Positions 46,531-58,835 of a stretch of 64,000 nucleotides of DNA are shown here, in pieces. The stretch is from contig CM044868.1 of assembly GCA_024500155.1 (NCBI GenBank), forward strand, positions 33,715,665 to 33,779,664. Reading direction: 5' to 3'. A model generated the notes under the pieces. It did not search any database. It worked only from the letters and a program-made list of their open reading frames with translations, and was not told where the DNA came from. Position 1 is the first letter of the stretch; the number at the start of each line of letters is the position of its first letter. This stretch comes from Chenopodium formosanum (taxonomy: Eukaryota; Streptophyta; Magnoliopsida; Caryophyllales; Amaranthaceae). The position numbers and the translations under genes are program-made.

Positions 46531-47004
46531 CTTTATGGTCTTCGTGCGTTCGCTATGGTCTTCGAATGAACGCACAATCCTTATGATGATGAAAAATAAG
46601 TGAGGCAATCCCAAATGCACATGATTGTGGGTTCAACACCCCATATTCATGAGAGCACGACTTGAGAGCGCAAGAGCTAGAACTTGGAGTATCCACTTCC
46701 TTGCACCTTGAGTTTTCCTATTGCCATGAGCTTGCTCCAAAGGCTTTCTCCACCTTAGTAAATTATTAATATCAAGACCCAAACCTCGTACAATACCTAA
46801 AACCATAAAAATAGAGCAAATAAAGGAGAAAAGACTAGAAAAACCCATAGAAATTAACAAAATGCTACAAAATAAGAGAGGAAAGGTAAGACTTAGACAA
46901 AAAGCATAAAATAAACTAAGCATTTATTACGCACGAAAGCCATGAAAAGAAGATAAAAACAACCTAAATGCTCATCAAATGGGTGCCATTTATGACACCC
47001 ATCA

Positions 47005-47827
47005 ATTCGTCAATTCTACCCAACTACTTATGAATATAGTTCTTGACTAGTTAATTTGGTGAAGGATTATGTGTTAGTTCCTGGTATGTCAATGAAGTTA
47101 AGTATTGATTTAAAACTTTGAGTAATGTTTGTATGACTTATTATTATGCTCATTGAGGAGGACAAATGCATTTGTTCTTTTAGGTAGCCTTCGAATAATA
47201 CTAGATGCATTTGTTCCCTTCTTTCTACCCATGTTGTTGCTTGTGCCCTTATATTGTTTATTTAGCCACATCAACAAACATATTTAAGCCACATTGGCTT
47301 CTAGTCCCAAGCTTGACTTGCGGGAGGTAATAGTTAGTGAGGTGAGGGAGCTGTTGTGTGCACATAATTTGCACAATTTGGGTGGATTTAAAAAGTAATT
47401 TGTTCTTATTTATGAATTGGAAAATAATTGAAAAGATGTTTAAAATTTTAAAAAAAATTCAATGTAAGATAGAAAGGAATAAAAAGAAGAATGTTTCAAT
47501 GTTCATGTGTTTTAATTGAAGGTTGCTCAAGAAAAAAGAAAATCAAGTTCAAAAGAAAAGAAGAGTTCAAAGTTGGTATCAATCTAGTTTCATAATGTCT
47601 TATTTTTATTAGTGAAATTTGTGAAGTGTTGGAATAGTTGTTTGGTAAATTTTTGTAGCGTTGGGTTGAGTTATGTTGGAAATGATTTGATCATTAATTA
47701 TTTTTTACCTTTGTTTTTATTAGGATTTGGTTCCCTTTAAGCATGGCTTTGCTCTCACAATTTCCCAAGTATTTCATACCCTTTTTAAACCCTTACATTA
47801 TAAGCTTTAAAGACCTTTAGACATTTG
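47005..47827. other. Unassigned debris between two LTRs
   Basis: AT-rich with no gene frame. AATTTGCACAATTTGGGTGG at ~47367 faintly resembles the post-pol region of Athila-type elements. It may continue the debris of 32614-34193 on the other side of the family-X LTR. Confidence 0.3.
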
Positions 47828-49120
47828 TGTTGGGGTTTGGTGAGTTCGACTCATCGCTAAAGGAAACACGAACCAAGTCCGCACTCGCAATAAATAAAAC
47901 CACCAACATAATTAACTTAATAACAAGATTAGGATAGTAATTATACCTTTGACGCGTGCTTCGCCCGACCTCAAGGGGCTCTTACTTCGAACATAAGTCT
48001 CGAAAGTACGACGACTCTAACGAAAGTCCACCCACAACCTGACCACCGACAAGTGTCTAATGCCTTGGAGTTAGCAAGGCCCGACCAAAACCCGAGTAAA
48101 AAATATGTTCAATGGTTTTCACAATGGTGATGCCTTTTTTAACACTTACATAAGTGATTTTACCAATACCCCAAGTTGTGTATTTATAGGGAAGAGCAAG
48201 AGTGTGAAAAGCTCTCCCATCAATAAAGGAGAATTTGATTTTCCCATTTTTTTATAAAGCTAAAATAAAATTATTAATCAAACTAATAATAAATCAACAA
48301 GTTGAAAGCTCACATGAGAGAGTAGGTAAGGACCATTTGGAGAAGGGGGTGGAGGACCAAAATTGCTTCCCACTCTCTCTCCCAAAATTGGCCAACTCAC
48401 ACCTTAACTCCCAATTATTTCGCATCACGAGGCACCCACACTTGGGCACCAAGGCACCCAAGGTAGGCTGCCTTGTACTTCTGTCTACGCCTCGGCCTAG
48501 CAGGTCTTGCACAAACATGTGCGTGTTGCTCCTAGATAACTCGACCAGTAGGCCCCTACACTTGCGTGCGGGCTGCTGCTACCGAGGTCTCCTGCTAGCA
48601 TGGAGCGCACCTATTGCGGGCTGCTAGTTGCGGGGTGCTAGCACGCCACGCACTAGGTGCGGGCTATTGGTCACAGCTTGCTAGCAAGCCCCACACTTGG
48701 TGCAGGCTTCTAGTTCAGCTATGCCCCTAGCACTCGGTATTCCAATGCTAGGGGTATTTTGGTCAGTGTTGATTTATTAGTATTTTCACGTCCCATCTTT
48801 TATTACTTTTTAGTTGACTTCCAACACTCGGTTTTGACGCTCCAAGCTCAAATTTTAGACGTCTAAATATTAATTACTCGGTCGACTCATTAATTACTTT
48901 TGAATTAATTCGTTGCTTTGGCTCGTTAGTTGCTTGGGTATAACCCGAAGAATTTAGTCAAGATTAAGCTGTAATATTAATTATACATTAATATAATTGA
49001 TCGGAAGCGGCCTCCACCCAAGCATTCCGATCACTTGACCTCACTAAATAATTATCTTTCTAATAATTCTGAACCCTCTATCGGAATAATACCCTTGTTC
49101 AAAGGACACCATTCCTTTCA
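47828..49120 (-). repeat. 3' LTR of copia B (1293 bp)
   Basis: Minus strand TGAAAGGAATGGTGTCC to ...CAAACCCCAACA, matching the plus-strand LTRs at 52875 and 57528. The purine-rich AAGTGGAAGA precedes it. TATA box at 48181-48190 (CCTATAAATA, minus). A GC-rich block with GCTAGC and GTGCGGGCT words at 48530-48700 lies upstream of the TATA. Confidence 0.88.
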
Positions 49121-50100
49121 ATCTTCCACTTGTCCTTCCGGACAGGTGAGCTTTTAGTGTATATCCCTTTTCCTATGTCACTTAATGTCTCTTTTTGATC
49201 TATAAGGTAAGATTATACGTCTTCCTAATTACGTCCAGAAGTGTTTCTCGAAATTCGAGTTTGATTGTCAATAAATAGATGATTTCTAAAATCCATTCGA
49301 GCATGGCCATGCATTTTAATAGTCTCGCTCTTCGAGAGGCCTTGTAAACAACAAAGACATGTTCCCTATTATTAGTAGGGGGACATTTCCAGTCTTGTAG
49401 TGTAAGCTTCTCTTACTAAGAGGACCTAGCTTCCCATTAGTTGTTGTTATAATCTCCATGTGCGGCAGATGTATGACCAACATCAAAGCGGACTAGTACT
49501 CAAACAAGAGAACTCACAATACTTATGGTCGAGGAAAAAGATTCCGATAGTAATAATGAGAAATCTACTTATGACGATTTTCGAATCTCTTAAAGTATTC
49601 TCATATGTTGATCCAGTAAATGATTTATGTCCTTGTAGCACAAGAAATGATGCTATAAATCATACTACACACTAATCTTAATTGGTCAATAATCGTCCAC
49701 TATTTAAATGACCTCAATTAGGGATAATTTTCGATTAAAATATTCAATGTTAACTTAATAGATGTTTCTTTATCCAAGAAATTGTCTTGATACCCTATTA
49801 TGAATATTCTCAAAATTAAATGGACTCAATATTTAATTCTGAACCACAATTAAATAGTCAACGGAGTGATTTAAAATGCATGAAAAACTTAATTACTCTA
49901 AAACTTGAATGGTTCATCATAGTGCTTTACATTAAAATTGTCCAAAAATTAATTAAAACACTAAAATAAAGAAATCAAAGCCAATCTCCTATGTGCCTGA
50001 TTCTCATTGCCTCAATGTACTTGTTGTGCTTTACTTCGGACAAAGGTTTAGTGAGTGGATCAACTACATTGTCATCTGTTCTAACTTTACAGATTCTTAT
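49121..50100 (-). other. Copia B tail between RNase H and LTR
   Basis: Aligned with 12494-13400 of copia A; no coding frame. Ends in the purine tract before the LTR. Confidence 0.7.
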
Positions 50101-50959
50101 TTTACCTCCTGATGTTCTCGAGGCTCTTGGGCCTGAGCAATAGCCCCATTGTTGTGAAAATAGAGTTTTATTAGACCCTTGATTGAGGGTACAACATCAA
50201 GTTCACCAATTAACATGCAAATCCAAGCTGCCTCCTTAGCTGCCTGAAATGCTGCCAAGTATTCGGCTTCAGTTGTAGAATCTGCAATTGTGCTTTGCTT
50301 AGCACTCTTCCAACTAAACGCTCCATATTAAGATAGAATATGTACCTAGATTGTGACTTGAAGTCGTTTGTATATGTTTGGACGCTTGCGTCTGTGTAAC
50401 CCTTAACAACCAATTCATCTTTACCACCATAGACTAGGAATTTATCCTTGTTCCTTTTCAGGCACTTTAGGATATTCTTAGCCGCATTCCAATGCGCCTC
50501 TCTTGGGTTTGATTGGTATCGACTCGTAGCGCTCAAGGCATATGATACATATGGCCTAGTACATATCATGGCATACATGATCGATTAAATAAGCGAAGCA
50601 TATGGAATCTGATTCATCCTTTCTCGCTCATCAAGTGTCTTTTGACATTGCTTCTTACTTAAGGTTATGCCATGTGACATGGGTAGGTGACCTCTCTTTG
50701 CCCCTTCCATTTGGAATCGAGCTAGTACCTTATCAATATAGGTACTTTGACTCAATCCTATCATCCTTTTCGATCTATCTGTATAGATATTGATGCCTAG
50801 TATGTAATGAGCCTCTCCCAAGTCTTTCATTGAAAAACATTTTTCGAGCCAAGCCATTACAGACTCTAACAATGGAATGCTATTTCTAATGAGTAATATG
50901 GCATCGACATATAAGACTAGGAAGGCGATGTCACTCCCACGACCTTCTTGTAAACGCAA
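50101..50959 (-). pseudogene. Copia B RT C-terminal half and RNase H
   Basis: Contains FLVLYVDAILLI, where copia RT has YVDD: the second catalytic Asp reads Ala. It continues with MKDLGEAHYILGINIY, LPMSHGITLSKKQC and, after a TAA near 50583, SIMYAM-like and CTRPYVSYALSATSRYQ sequence. RNase H follows in shifted frames down to ~50110. Damaged in the catalytic site as well as in frame. Confidence 0.85.
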
Positions 50960-51501
50960 GACTCAACTGGATTCTTGATAAAACCAAACTTACTGATGGC
51001 TTCATTTAATCGAAGATTCGAACTCCTATTTTTTTGCTTTAATCCATAAATGGACTTCGTAAAATTACATACCTTTCCAGCATTGTTTTCTTCAGGCTAT
51101 GTCATGTACACTGTTTCTTCCAAAATTCCATCAAGGAAGGCGGTTTTGACGTCCTTATGCCATATTTCGTAATCGTAATATGCAACAATTGCAAGAATAA
51201 TCCAAACGGACTTAAGCATTGCAACTAGAGAAAAGGTTTCATCATAATCAACACCGTGAGTTTTCCTGTAATCTTTTGCTACCAGTCTACATTTGTAAAT
51301 GAATACATTTCCATATTTTTCGGTTTTTAACTTGAAAATCCATTTACAACCTATAGGTGTGTAATCTTCAGGTAAATCAAACAAGTCCCATACTTCATTT
51401 TCAAACATGGAGTCCATTTTGGATTTCATGGCCTCTTGCCATTTCGCAGACTCAGGGCTTGTCATAACTTGCTTGTAGATTTTTGGCTCATCTCCATCCA
51501 C
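50960..51501 (-). pseudogene. Copia B RT N-terminal half
   Basis: VWDLFDLPEDYTPIGCKWIF, RLVAKDYRKTHGVDYDETF and HKDVKTAFLDGILEETVYM are canonical copia RT motifs. A stop (TAG for an expected Gln) follows at ~51097, and the frame continues as FTKSIYGLKQK before shifting. Confidence 0.88.
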
Positions 51502-52340
51502 TACTAGGATGTCCTGATCTTCTATTAATACAACACCGAGATATCTATCAAGTTGAGATCTTAGCCAATCAAGTTAACCTACGTAGGGTAATAGACTGAG
51601 CATTTGCATTGTCTATTTTACTTTGCACATTTTGAGTTTGACCAGTGTTGACATATGCTTTAGGAGTACTTCGATTGTCAATTTTTCCTTTTTGCTCGTC
51701 CTCTCGAACTTCGTCGAGTACGATTTTCCTCACACTTGTCAATTTGGAAAGATGCTTCTTCTCCAAAAAGACACCATAATAAGCAACAAACACTTTGTTT
51801 TTGAATTTTTTTATAGAAGTAATACCCTTTGGTTTTCTTTGAATAACCCACAAAGAAACACTTTTTAGATTTTGGGTGAAGTTTGTCAGACATTAGTCTC
51901 TTGAGATATGCTACGCAACCCCAAATCTTAAGAAAATACAACCTTGGAGGTTTCTTCATCCATAAATCATATGGAGTCTTTTCCATAGCTTTTGACGGAG
52001 CACGATTCAGTGTTATTTTTGTGATTGAAAGTGCATGTCCCAAGAAAGAGATTGGAAGATCACTAAGACCCATAGTCGATCGTACCATGTCTAACAAGGT
52101 TCAATTTCTCCGTTTAGATACTCCGTTCCATTGAGGAGTTCCGGGAGGATTTAGTTCTTAAAGTATGCCATGATATTTCAGATAATCATTGAATTCTTAG
52201 CTCAAATATTTGCTACCTCGATCTTATCAAAGCTCTTTGATTTTCTTGCCTAGTTGATTTTCAACTTCACTTTGAAATTCTTTGAATTTATCAAACGATT
52301 TAAATTTGTGCTACAGTAGGTAGATATATCCATATCTACT
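51502..52340 (-). pseudogene. Copia B integrase
   Basis: LLDMVRSTMGLSDLPISFLG, KTPYDLWMKKPPRLYFLKIWG and KKCFFVGYSKKTKGYYFYKK mark the C-terminal half of copia integrase. The upstream core (52100-52340) is recognisable only in pieces across frames. Confidence 0.85.
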
Positions 52341-52874
52341 ATAGTCGTCCATGAAGCTTATGAAATATCTATAACCATTCCTTACGGTTGTACTCATTGG
52401 TCCACATACATTGGTATGTATTAGGGCTAATAAGTCACCGGCCCTTTCTCCCAATGTGGAGAATGGTTGCTTTATCATCTTGCCTAGTAAACATCCTTCA
52501 CAATTCTAAAATGGTTCTAAATCAAATGAGTCAAGAATGCCTTCTAGTAGAAGCTTCTTGATGCGTTTGACATTAATGTGGCCAAGATGACAATGCCACA
52601 AGTAAGTCTGATTTGACTCCATGGTCTTAGCTCTTTTGGCGGGGTTATTGACGTTATAAACTTATTTGTCTAAAGATAACACATAGAGATCATTATTATG
52701 ATGTGTCGTACAATATAAAACATTATCGAGATAAAATGAACATGAATTATCTTTAACTGGAAATTCAAAACCTTTGGCCTCCAACGCTGAAATTAAAATG
52801 ATATTTTTGGTACTGTTAGGAACACAATAAACATTGTCAAGTTCCAAAACTAGCCCAGTGGGTAAAGACAAACT
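52341..52874 (-). pseudogene. Copia B protease/pre-integrase remnant
   Basis: Frame 52662-52871 reads LPTGLVLELDNVYCVPNSTK and ALEAKGFEF, the conserved stretch following the copia protease. Cut at 52875 by an inverted-orientation LTR, so gag and the protease active site are absent here. Confidence 0.8.
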
Positions 52875-54133
52875 TGAAAGGAATAGTGTACTTCGAACAA
52901 GTGTATTACTCTGATAGTGGGTTAAGAATTGTTAGAAAGCTAATATATTCAGTAAGGAAAAGTGATCAGAATGCCTGGGTGGAGGCCGCTTCTAATCAGT
53001 AATATTAATGCATAATGAATATTATAACTTAATCTTGACTAAACCTTTCGGGTCACACCCAAGCAATTAACGAGCCGAAGCGACGAATTAATTCAGAAGG
53101 ATATGAATCAACCGAGGAATTATTTATTTAGACTTTAGAAATTCAAGCTTAGAGCGTCAAAATCGAGCGTCGGAAGTCGAGTAAAAAATAATAAAAGACG
53201 AGACATGCAAATAGTAATAAATAAAAATATTTCCCAAAATACCCCCAGCATCGGAGTGCCTCGAGCAATCCAAGATCTAGGGGCATAATGCGTAGCATGG
53301 TGTCTAGCATACACACCAAGCCGAGCCTAGGCTAGCTGGTGCGTGCTAGCGCACCATTGCTAGTAGCCAAGGCAAGCCTCGGCACCTAGGGGCAGCAAGC
53401 AGCACCAGCCCGCAGTTGAAGTGCGCGGCTTGTTGGACGCAAGCAGCAGCAACCCGGAACTACATTGTGTGGTAGCTAGTTAAGTCTAAGGGAGGATTAA
53501 ATTGGAGCCTTAAAGGGAGAATACATGTGGGGCAAGGAGAGGGAGAGAGTGGGGAGCAAGTTTGGTCCCCCCTCTCCAAGTGATCCTCACTTGCTCTCTC
53601 ATCAATAGTTGACACTTGTTGATTTATTACTAGCTTGCTTAAATACTTTTATTTTACCTTTAAAATAAAATGTGAAAATCTCACTATCCCACATTGGTGG
53701 GAGAGACAATCAAACTCTCATCATTTCCTATAAATACCCAAGCAAGGGCATTGAAAATGATGCTTGAGTAAGAGTTGGAAAAGGGATGACAAGTAAGTGA
53801 AAAAATCTGAACTTTAGAGTTGGAAAAGGTATCATATTTAGTAAAAGTCTTTGAACTCAATTACTCGGGTTTATCGGTCGGGTCTTGCTAACCCCAAGAC
53901 ATTGGACTTTGTCGGTGATCATTGTTGCGGGTGGATCATCGTCGGAGGCTTCGTAATTTCGAAGCTAGCTTTCAAGTAAGAGCCTAAGCGGTCAGGCAAA
54001 GCATGCTCCAAAGGTAATCGTTTTATCTTAATATTGTGATTAATTTAATTATGTTTATGGTTTTATTTATTTCGAGTGCGGTCTTGTTTTTGGGTTTGTT
54101 TCCGAGGTTAGTCGGACTCACCTAACCCCAACA
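52875..54133 (+). repeat. Copia LTR L1 (1259 bp), opposite orientation to copia B
   Basis: TGAAAGGAATAGTGTAC to ACCCCAACA. TATA at 53728-53736 (CTATAAATA). A GC-rich GCTAGC/GTGCGTGCTAGCGC block at 53300-53465 lies upstream of it. A tRNA-iMet-like primer site follows at 54135. Confidence 0.88.
53728..53736 (+). promoter_or_regulatory. LTR TATA box, L1
   Basis: CTATAAATA. Equivalent boxes are at 54981-54990 in L2 and 58470-58477 in L3. All lie the same way before the conserved CTTTGAACTCA and GTAAGAGCC segments. Confidence 0.65.
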
Positions 54134-54750
54134 GCGGTATCGGATCTTCACTCGTCTATTTTTACAATCATAATATTTTTCAAGGTGTTTTTTATGGCTT
54201 AATTTTTCTGGCTTTAAGTTGCTAATTAGATTAGTAGCTTATTTTATCCATTTTAAACTCGTATTAGAGCTGACTTTAGCTCTCAAACCAAGATTTCGAC
54301 TCAAAAATAGTGATTTTTTGGTGGAAAAGGCGTTCTGGAAATGGTTTTTGTCTTTAGAGAATCAGTTTTTAGCCAAAAAAGACCAAAAATGCACTTATCG
54401 AAGGGTTTTTGGTTTTTACAAAAAATTTAAGTCTTTCTAACCTTGAAAATTTATTGCATATTGATGGTGGTTATGTAATTGGTTCAATACATATTTTTCA
54501 CATACTTGCAAATTAATTGGATTAAGTGTTAAATTGTTTTTCTTTGAAGCTTCTAAGTACTTAAGATTCATTCTTTAATTATGTTAAGTGATTGAAACTT
54601 TTAGTTACTAAATTCCATGTTTTTTTTTTGTTGAACTTTGCTGATTTAATCATTTTTAGTTTATTGGATTCATAAAGTTTGAAACTTGTGATAGAAATTT
54701 GTTTATCTTTATATTGGAAGATATAATCTTTCAAGGATTCACAAGTATTA
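54134..54750 (+). other. Primer site and truncated leader of L1 element
   Basis: GCGGTATCGGATC right after the LTR resembles the initiator-Met primer site TGGTATCAGAGC. The leader matches 58836-59525, then stops at CACAAGTATTA where L2 begins. The frame 54219-54440 is within the leader and conserved only as DNA. Confidence 0.75.
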
Positions 54751-55346
54751 CCAAACCCAACTTAGGGCTTAAGGTTGGGTCACACGTGGTTAGATCACAA
54801 TGCATGTGAAATGCCTTTGGGACTTAGTGAAAAAGCGGTTCTCACCTAACCATGTGACACTTGTTACTTGTTCCTTATTTTATTTAAGTAAGGGTTGAAT
54901 TCATCAATATTTCCATGTGGAATCTTTTTGTGAAAAAGTCCCACATTGAAAGATGAGTGGAATTAACAAGCTATCCTTCCTTATAAATAGCCAAAGCACG
55001 GCTTGAGAATTCTTTGCTTTAGTAGGAGTTCAATAGGGCATTGCATTTGCAAAAACCCTTAAACTCATATAATACTCGGGTTTTGGTAGGGCCTCGCTAA
55101 CCTCGAGGCAACGGACCTAAAAGTCGAAAGTTGTTTTTGCGTGTGGATTTCCGTTGGAGGCTCTCGTGTTTTCAGGGCTAAGCTTTCAAGTAAGAGCCCA
55201 TTCGGTCAGGCGAAGCACGCATCAAAGGTATATTTCCTATTTTGCCTTTTGTGATTATTTTATGCTTTAGTGATATTAATTATTGTGAGCGTGATCCTTG
55301 GCTCGGGTTTATTTCCGCGATGAGTCGGACTCACCAAACCCCAACA
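54751..55346 (+). repeat. Copia LTR L2 (short, diverged U3)
   Basis: From the TATA box (54981-54990) onward it is like L1 and L3, ending CCAAACCCCAACA. Upstream it is unrelated and lacks the GC-rich block, so it is either a short-U3 subfamily or a truncated LTR. Start inferred from loss of leader similarity. Confidence 0.65.
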
Positions 55347-57527
55347 GCGGTATCAGAGCCCTGCTCGTTAATTTTTAATTATCATATTTTTCAAGGTATT
55401 TTATGGCTTAATTTTTTTGGTTATAATTTGCCAATTAGATTAGTAGCTCGTTTTTTCAATTTTAACCTCGTATTAGAGCTGACTTCAGCTCCTGAACCCA
55501 GATTTTGACAAAAAAAATAGTGAATTTTGGCTGAAAAAGGCGTTCTAGAAATGGTTTTACTCTTTTAGGACCCGATTTTAAGGCAAAAAACGACAAGAAA
55601 TGCATTTTTTGAGGGGTTTTTCGTTTTTACGAAAAATTTTAAGTCTTTCTAACCTTAAAATTAAATTGCATATGTATTTGGTTCAATACATATTTTATAT
55701 TCAATTTTTAATCTCTTTAGGCATGATTACTTGGTGGTAATTTGTGTTTGAAAGCTTGATTTAATTTTTCACAAAATTGCAAATTAATTGCATTAAGTGT
55801 GAAATTTTTGTTTTTGAGGCTTCCAAAGTGCTAAAGATTCAATATTTTATTATGTTAAGTGATTGAAACATTTAATGTTACTAAATTCCATGAAATTTAT
55901 GTTGAACTTTGTTGTTTTAATCAATTGGTTGATTGGAAACATAAAGTTTCAAACTTAAAGATAGAAATCTGGTTATCTTCATGTTGGAAGATATAATTTT
56001 CAAGGACTCACAAATGTTTCATGTTGGATTTTACATTTGAACATTAAAGTTCATATTTTTCAACGCCCTCTTACTTTGTCAAAATCTCAAGATTAATTTA
56101 AATTGAATAAATTAATAATGAGAAATTGCCTTATTTATTTTGTTGCACCAAGTTAAACCAATATAATTAAAGAATGGTTCTTGGAAATTATTTTGGTTAA
56201 ATGCACTTGAATGAATTTTATTTAAGTTAGACTTATTATTTTCATTTTTCCTCAATAAATTAATTCTAAAATTAATTTAGAATTGAATAATAATGTCACA
56301 CAATATAGGGAATTTTTCCCGAGGCATAAGCACACAAATCGAGGCCTAAGAGACCCAAGCAAGCTCTCGGCCAGCTAGGCTGTCACGCAACCCACATGGG
56401 GCTGTCGAGGCTGATGGGCGCCTCGATGGTGTGTGTGTGTTGTTGTGCGCATGGGAAGCAAGCTGTGCGTGAGATGTGTGCAAGGGAGGTAGTGCGTTTG
56501 TTGGTGCATGTAGGCGGGGTATGCGAAGGGTTGTGCAGGCTATGGCTGCTAGGCAGCTCGAGCCCAACACAGCAGCAAGTGCGTGCGAGCAGCAGCTTGC
56601 ACCCCTGCCGAGGCTTGGTGCCTGGCAAACCAAGCCTCATTCCTTGGTGCTAGGCACACACACAAAATTATTGGGCTATGTTTTTCATTTGAAGCCGTTT
56701 TAAATTATTTTAGTTAATTTTGTTTATTTTAATTAAAATTTTTGGAGGCTAGGCCTCGGTTTTTGAGCGGCATTTGGAAAATTTATTTTGACAAATTTTG
56801 GGTTCTACCGACTTAATTAATTGGATTAATTAAGATGGATAAGGAATTTAGTGGGAGCTTCAATTATTAATTACGTCAATTATATAATCGGTTATACAAC
56901 TTTAACTAGTTTTAATTCGGCGTATTAATCGGATTAACCACCCATATTAGTTACTAGTGCGCACGTGTGTTTTATGCATTGTTACTTGTTTATCATTGTA
57001 ACATGCATGGGCCATTCACAAATAGTGGTTGGATGAATGGAATGTATATTCTCTCACAGGTTTTATGAAATGGCAACTAGTGGGACCCGATTAGGATAGA
57101 AAATACGGACTACGTGCCGTGATGTATTTTTGTAACTCTAAATACGGTCTGCGTACTGTTGAGTATTTGTGTACGTTGATATTTAGATTAGTCCTAATCG
57201 TAGATACTAGTAGTTACATAATTTTTGTTAAGTCTTGAAGACGAAGGATCTTAGAAGACCAAGCCTTTAAATTGCAAGAGATGACCTTTTTAAAGACTTG
57301 AAGATTTCAAGGGGTAATGCTAGTTACCAATATATATCTTATACTTATGCTTTATATTTATGCTTGTGCTTATATATGAATGATATGTATGTTAGATGCA
57401 TGTTTAGGTTTTCATTATGTTGTGGTGATTAATTAAGTTCACTTAAATCAACCAACATAAAAAACCTAGGTCCCTAATAATATTGAGTAACACTTTCCTA
57501 TCAAAAACAACACTTGCACACCGAATG
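55347..57527 (+). other. Leader of the L2 element, cut by L3
   Basis: Starts GCGGTATCAGAGCCC (initiator-Met-type primer site). Matches the L3 leader (58836-61275) up to ACACTT...CCGAATG. A GC-rich CA/GC island at 56340-56650 produces overlapping frames on both strands (56346-56703) that are not conserved as protein in the sister leader. Confidence 0.75.
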
Positions 57528-58835
57528 TGAAAGGAATGGTGTCCTTCGAACAAGTGTATTATTCTGATAACGGGTTCAGAATTATTAGAAAGCTAATACA
57601 TTCAGTAAGGTCAAGTGATCGGAATGCCTGGGCGGAGGCCGCTTCTGATCAGAAATATTAATGTATAATTAATATTACAGCTTAATCTTGACTGAACCCT
57701 TCAGGTCACACCCTAGCAAATATAAGAACCGACTCGATGAATTAATTCAGAAGAAATTGATTCGTCGCCCGAGTATTAAATATTTAGACGTCGGAAATTC
57801 GAGCTTAGAGCATCGAAACCAAGCGTCGGAAGTCGAGTAAAAAAAGTAAAAGACGAGACATGAAAATAATAATAAATCAACAAGACCAAAATAACCCTAG
57901 CATCGGAATGCCCCGAGCAAACAGAGTGCTAGGGGGATTTGATATAGCATGGTGGCTAGCATGCACACCAAGCCGAGCCTAGGCTACCTGGTGCGTGCTA
58001 GCGCTGCTAGTGTTTCCTTGTGCGCGCATTGGCTAGTAGCCATGCCCCAACAAGCCGCTGTAGCTAGCACGCAATGCGCGCCAGCCGCAGCAGCTAGCAC
58101 GCAATGCGCGCCAGCCGTAGTAGCTAGCAGCAGCATGGCTGGGCCATTGCGCGCATGCTAGCGTGCTGGGCCTTCTGGCAGCCGCGCATGGCATCCCACC
58201 TTGGGTGCCTTGGTGACCAAGTGTGGTGCCATGTGGTGCGATTTAAGAGGAGGTTTGAGGGGTGTGTTGGCCGGTTTTTGGAGAGGGAGTGGGGAGCAAG
58301 TTTGGTCCCCTCCTCCTCCAGATGGTCCTCACCTAACCTCTCTCATGAGTTGGCCACTTGTTGATTTATTACTAGTTTAATTATTAATTTTATTTTAGTT
58401 TTAAAATAAAATTGATAGATAAAATTCTCCAACATTGATGGGAGAGCTTTTTCACTCTCTTGTTTTCCCTATAAATACCCAAGTTGGGGTATTGGGAAAA
58501 TCACATGAATAGGAGTTGAAAAAGGCATCACTATTGTGAAAACCTTTGAACTCATTTAATCACTTGGGTTTTGGTCGGACCTTGCTAACTCCAAGGTAGC
58601 GGACCTAAAAAGTTGGTGTTCGTCCATTGTGGGTGGATACCGCTGGAGGCTCGGTATTTTCAGAGCTAAAGCTTTTAAGTAAGAGCCCATTAGGTCGGGC
58701 GAAGCACACATCAAAAGTATATTCTGATTTTATCCTTTTATGTTTATTTGTTATGTTTTATGGTTTTGTTAGTTGCGAGTGGTTCTTTGGGTCGGGGTCG
58801 TTTCCGCGGTAAGTTGGACTTACCAATCCCCAACA
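57528..58835 (+). repeat. Copia LTR L3 (1308 bp)
   Basis: TGAAAGGAATGGTGTCC to ATCCCCAACA. TATA at 58470-58477. U3 holds a GC-rich block at 57950-58200 with a 30-bp tandem repeat. Inserted into the L2 leader at CCGAATG. Confidence 0.88.
58062..58121. repeat. 30-bp tandem repeat, two copies plus partial
   Basis: AGCTAGCACGCAATGCGCGC at 58062 and 58092; a partial AGCTAGCAGCAG follows. It makes the frame 57949-58161 show a STQCAPA repeat, which is an artefact. Confidence 0.9.

Larger units (their letters stand above)
34194..47004 (-). repeat. Second family X solo LTR, split by the Tat element
   Basis: The minus strand starts at 47004 with TGATGGGTGTCATAAATGGC. The other end (34194-34443) matches the end of the first family-X LTR (AGGTCGTTG, AAATTTATAAAT..., GTATAGAGGAAAGTCAAGG against GTATAGGGCAAGTC). 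Net length without the insert is ~1.6 kb. TATA box at 46381-46390 (minus). The left edge is approximate and no target duplication could be assigned. Confidence 0.65.
47828..52874 (-). mobile_element. Ty1/copia element B, 3' part with 3' LTR
   Basis: Minus-strand element consisting of the 3' LTR (47828-49120), an untranslated tail, RNase H, RT, integrase and part of the protease/pre-integrase region. It is cut at 52875 by an LTR in the opposite orientation. Same family as copia A; the pol pieces align along their whole length. Confidence 0.85.

Noticed and set aside
46384..46923. Minus-strand frames 46384-46620 and 46633-46923
   Set aside because: Within the family-X LTR; hydrophobic or GC-driven sequence without a homologous frame in the other family-X LTR.
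56346..56703. Overlapping frames on both strands (Cys/His/Ala-rich)
   Set aside because: GC-rich island within a copia leader; not conserved in the sister leader at 59880.
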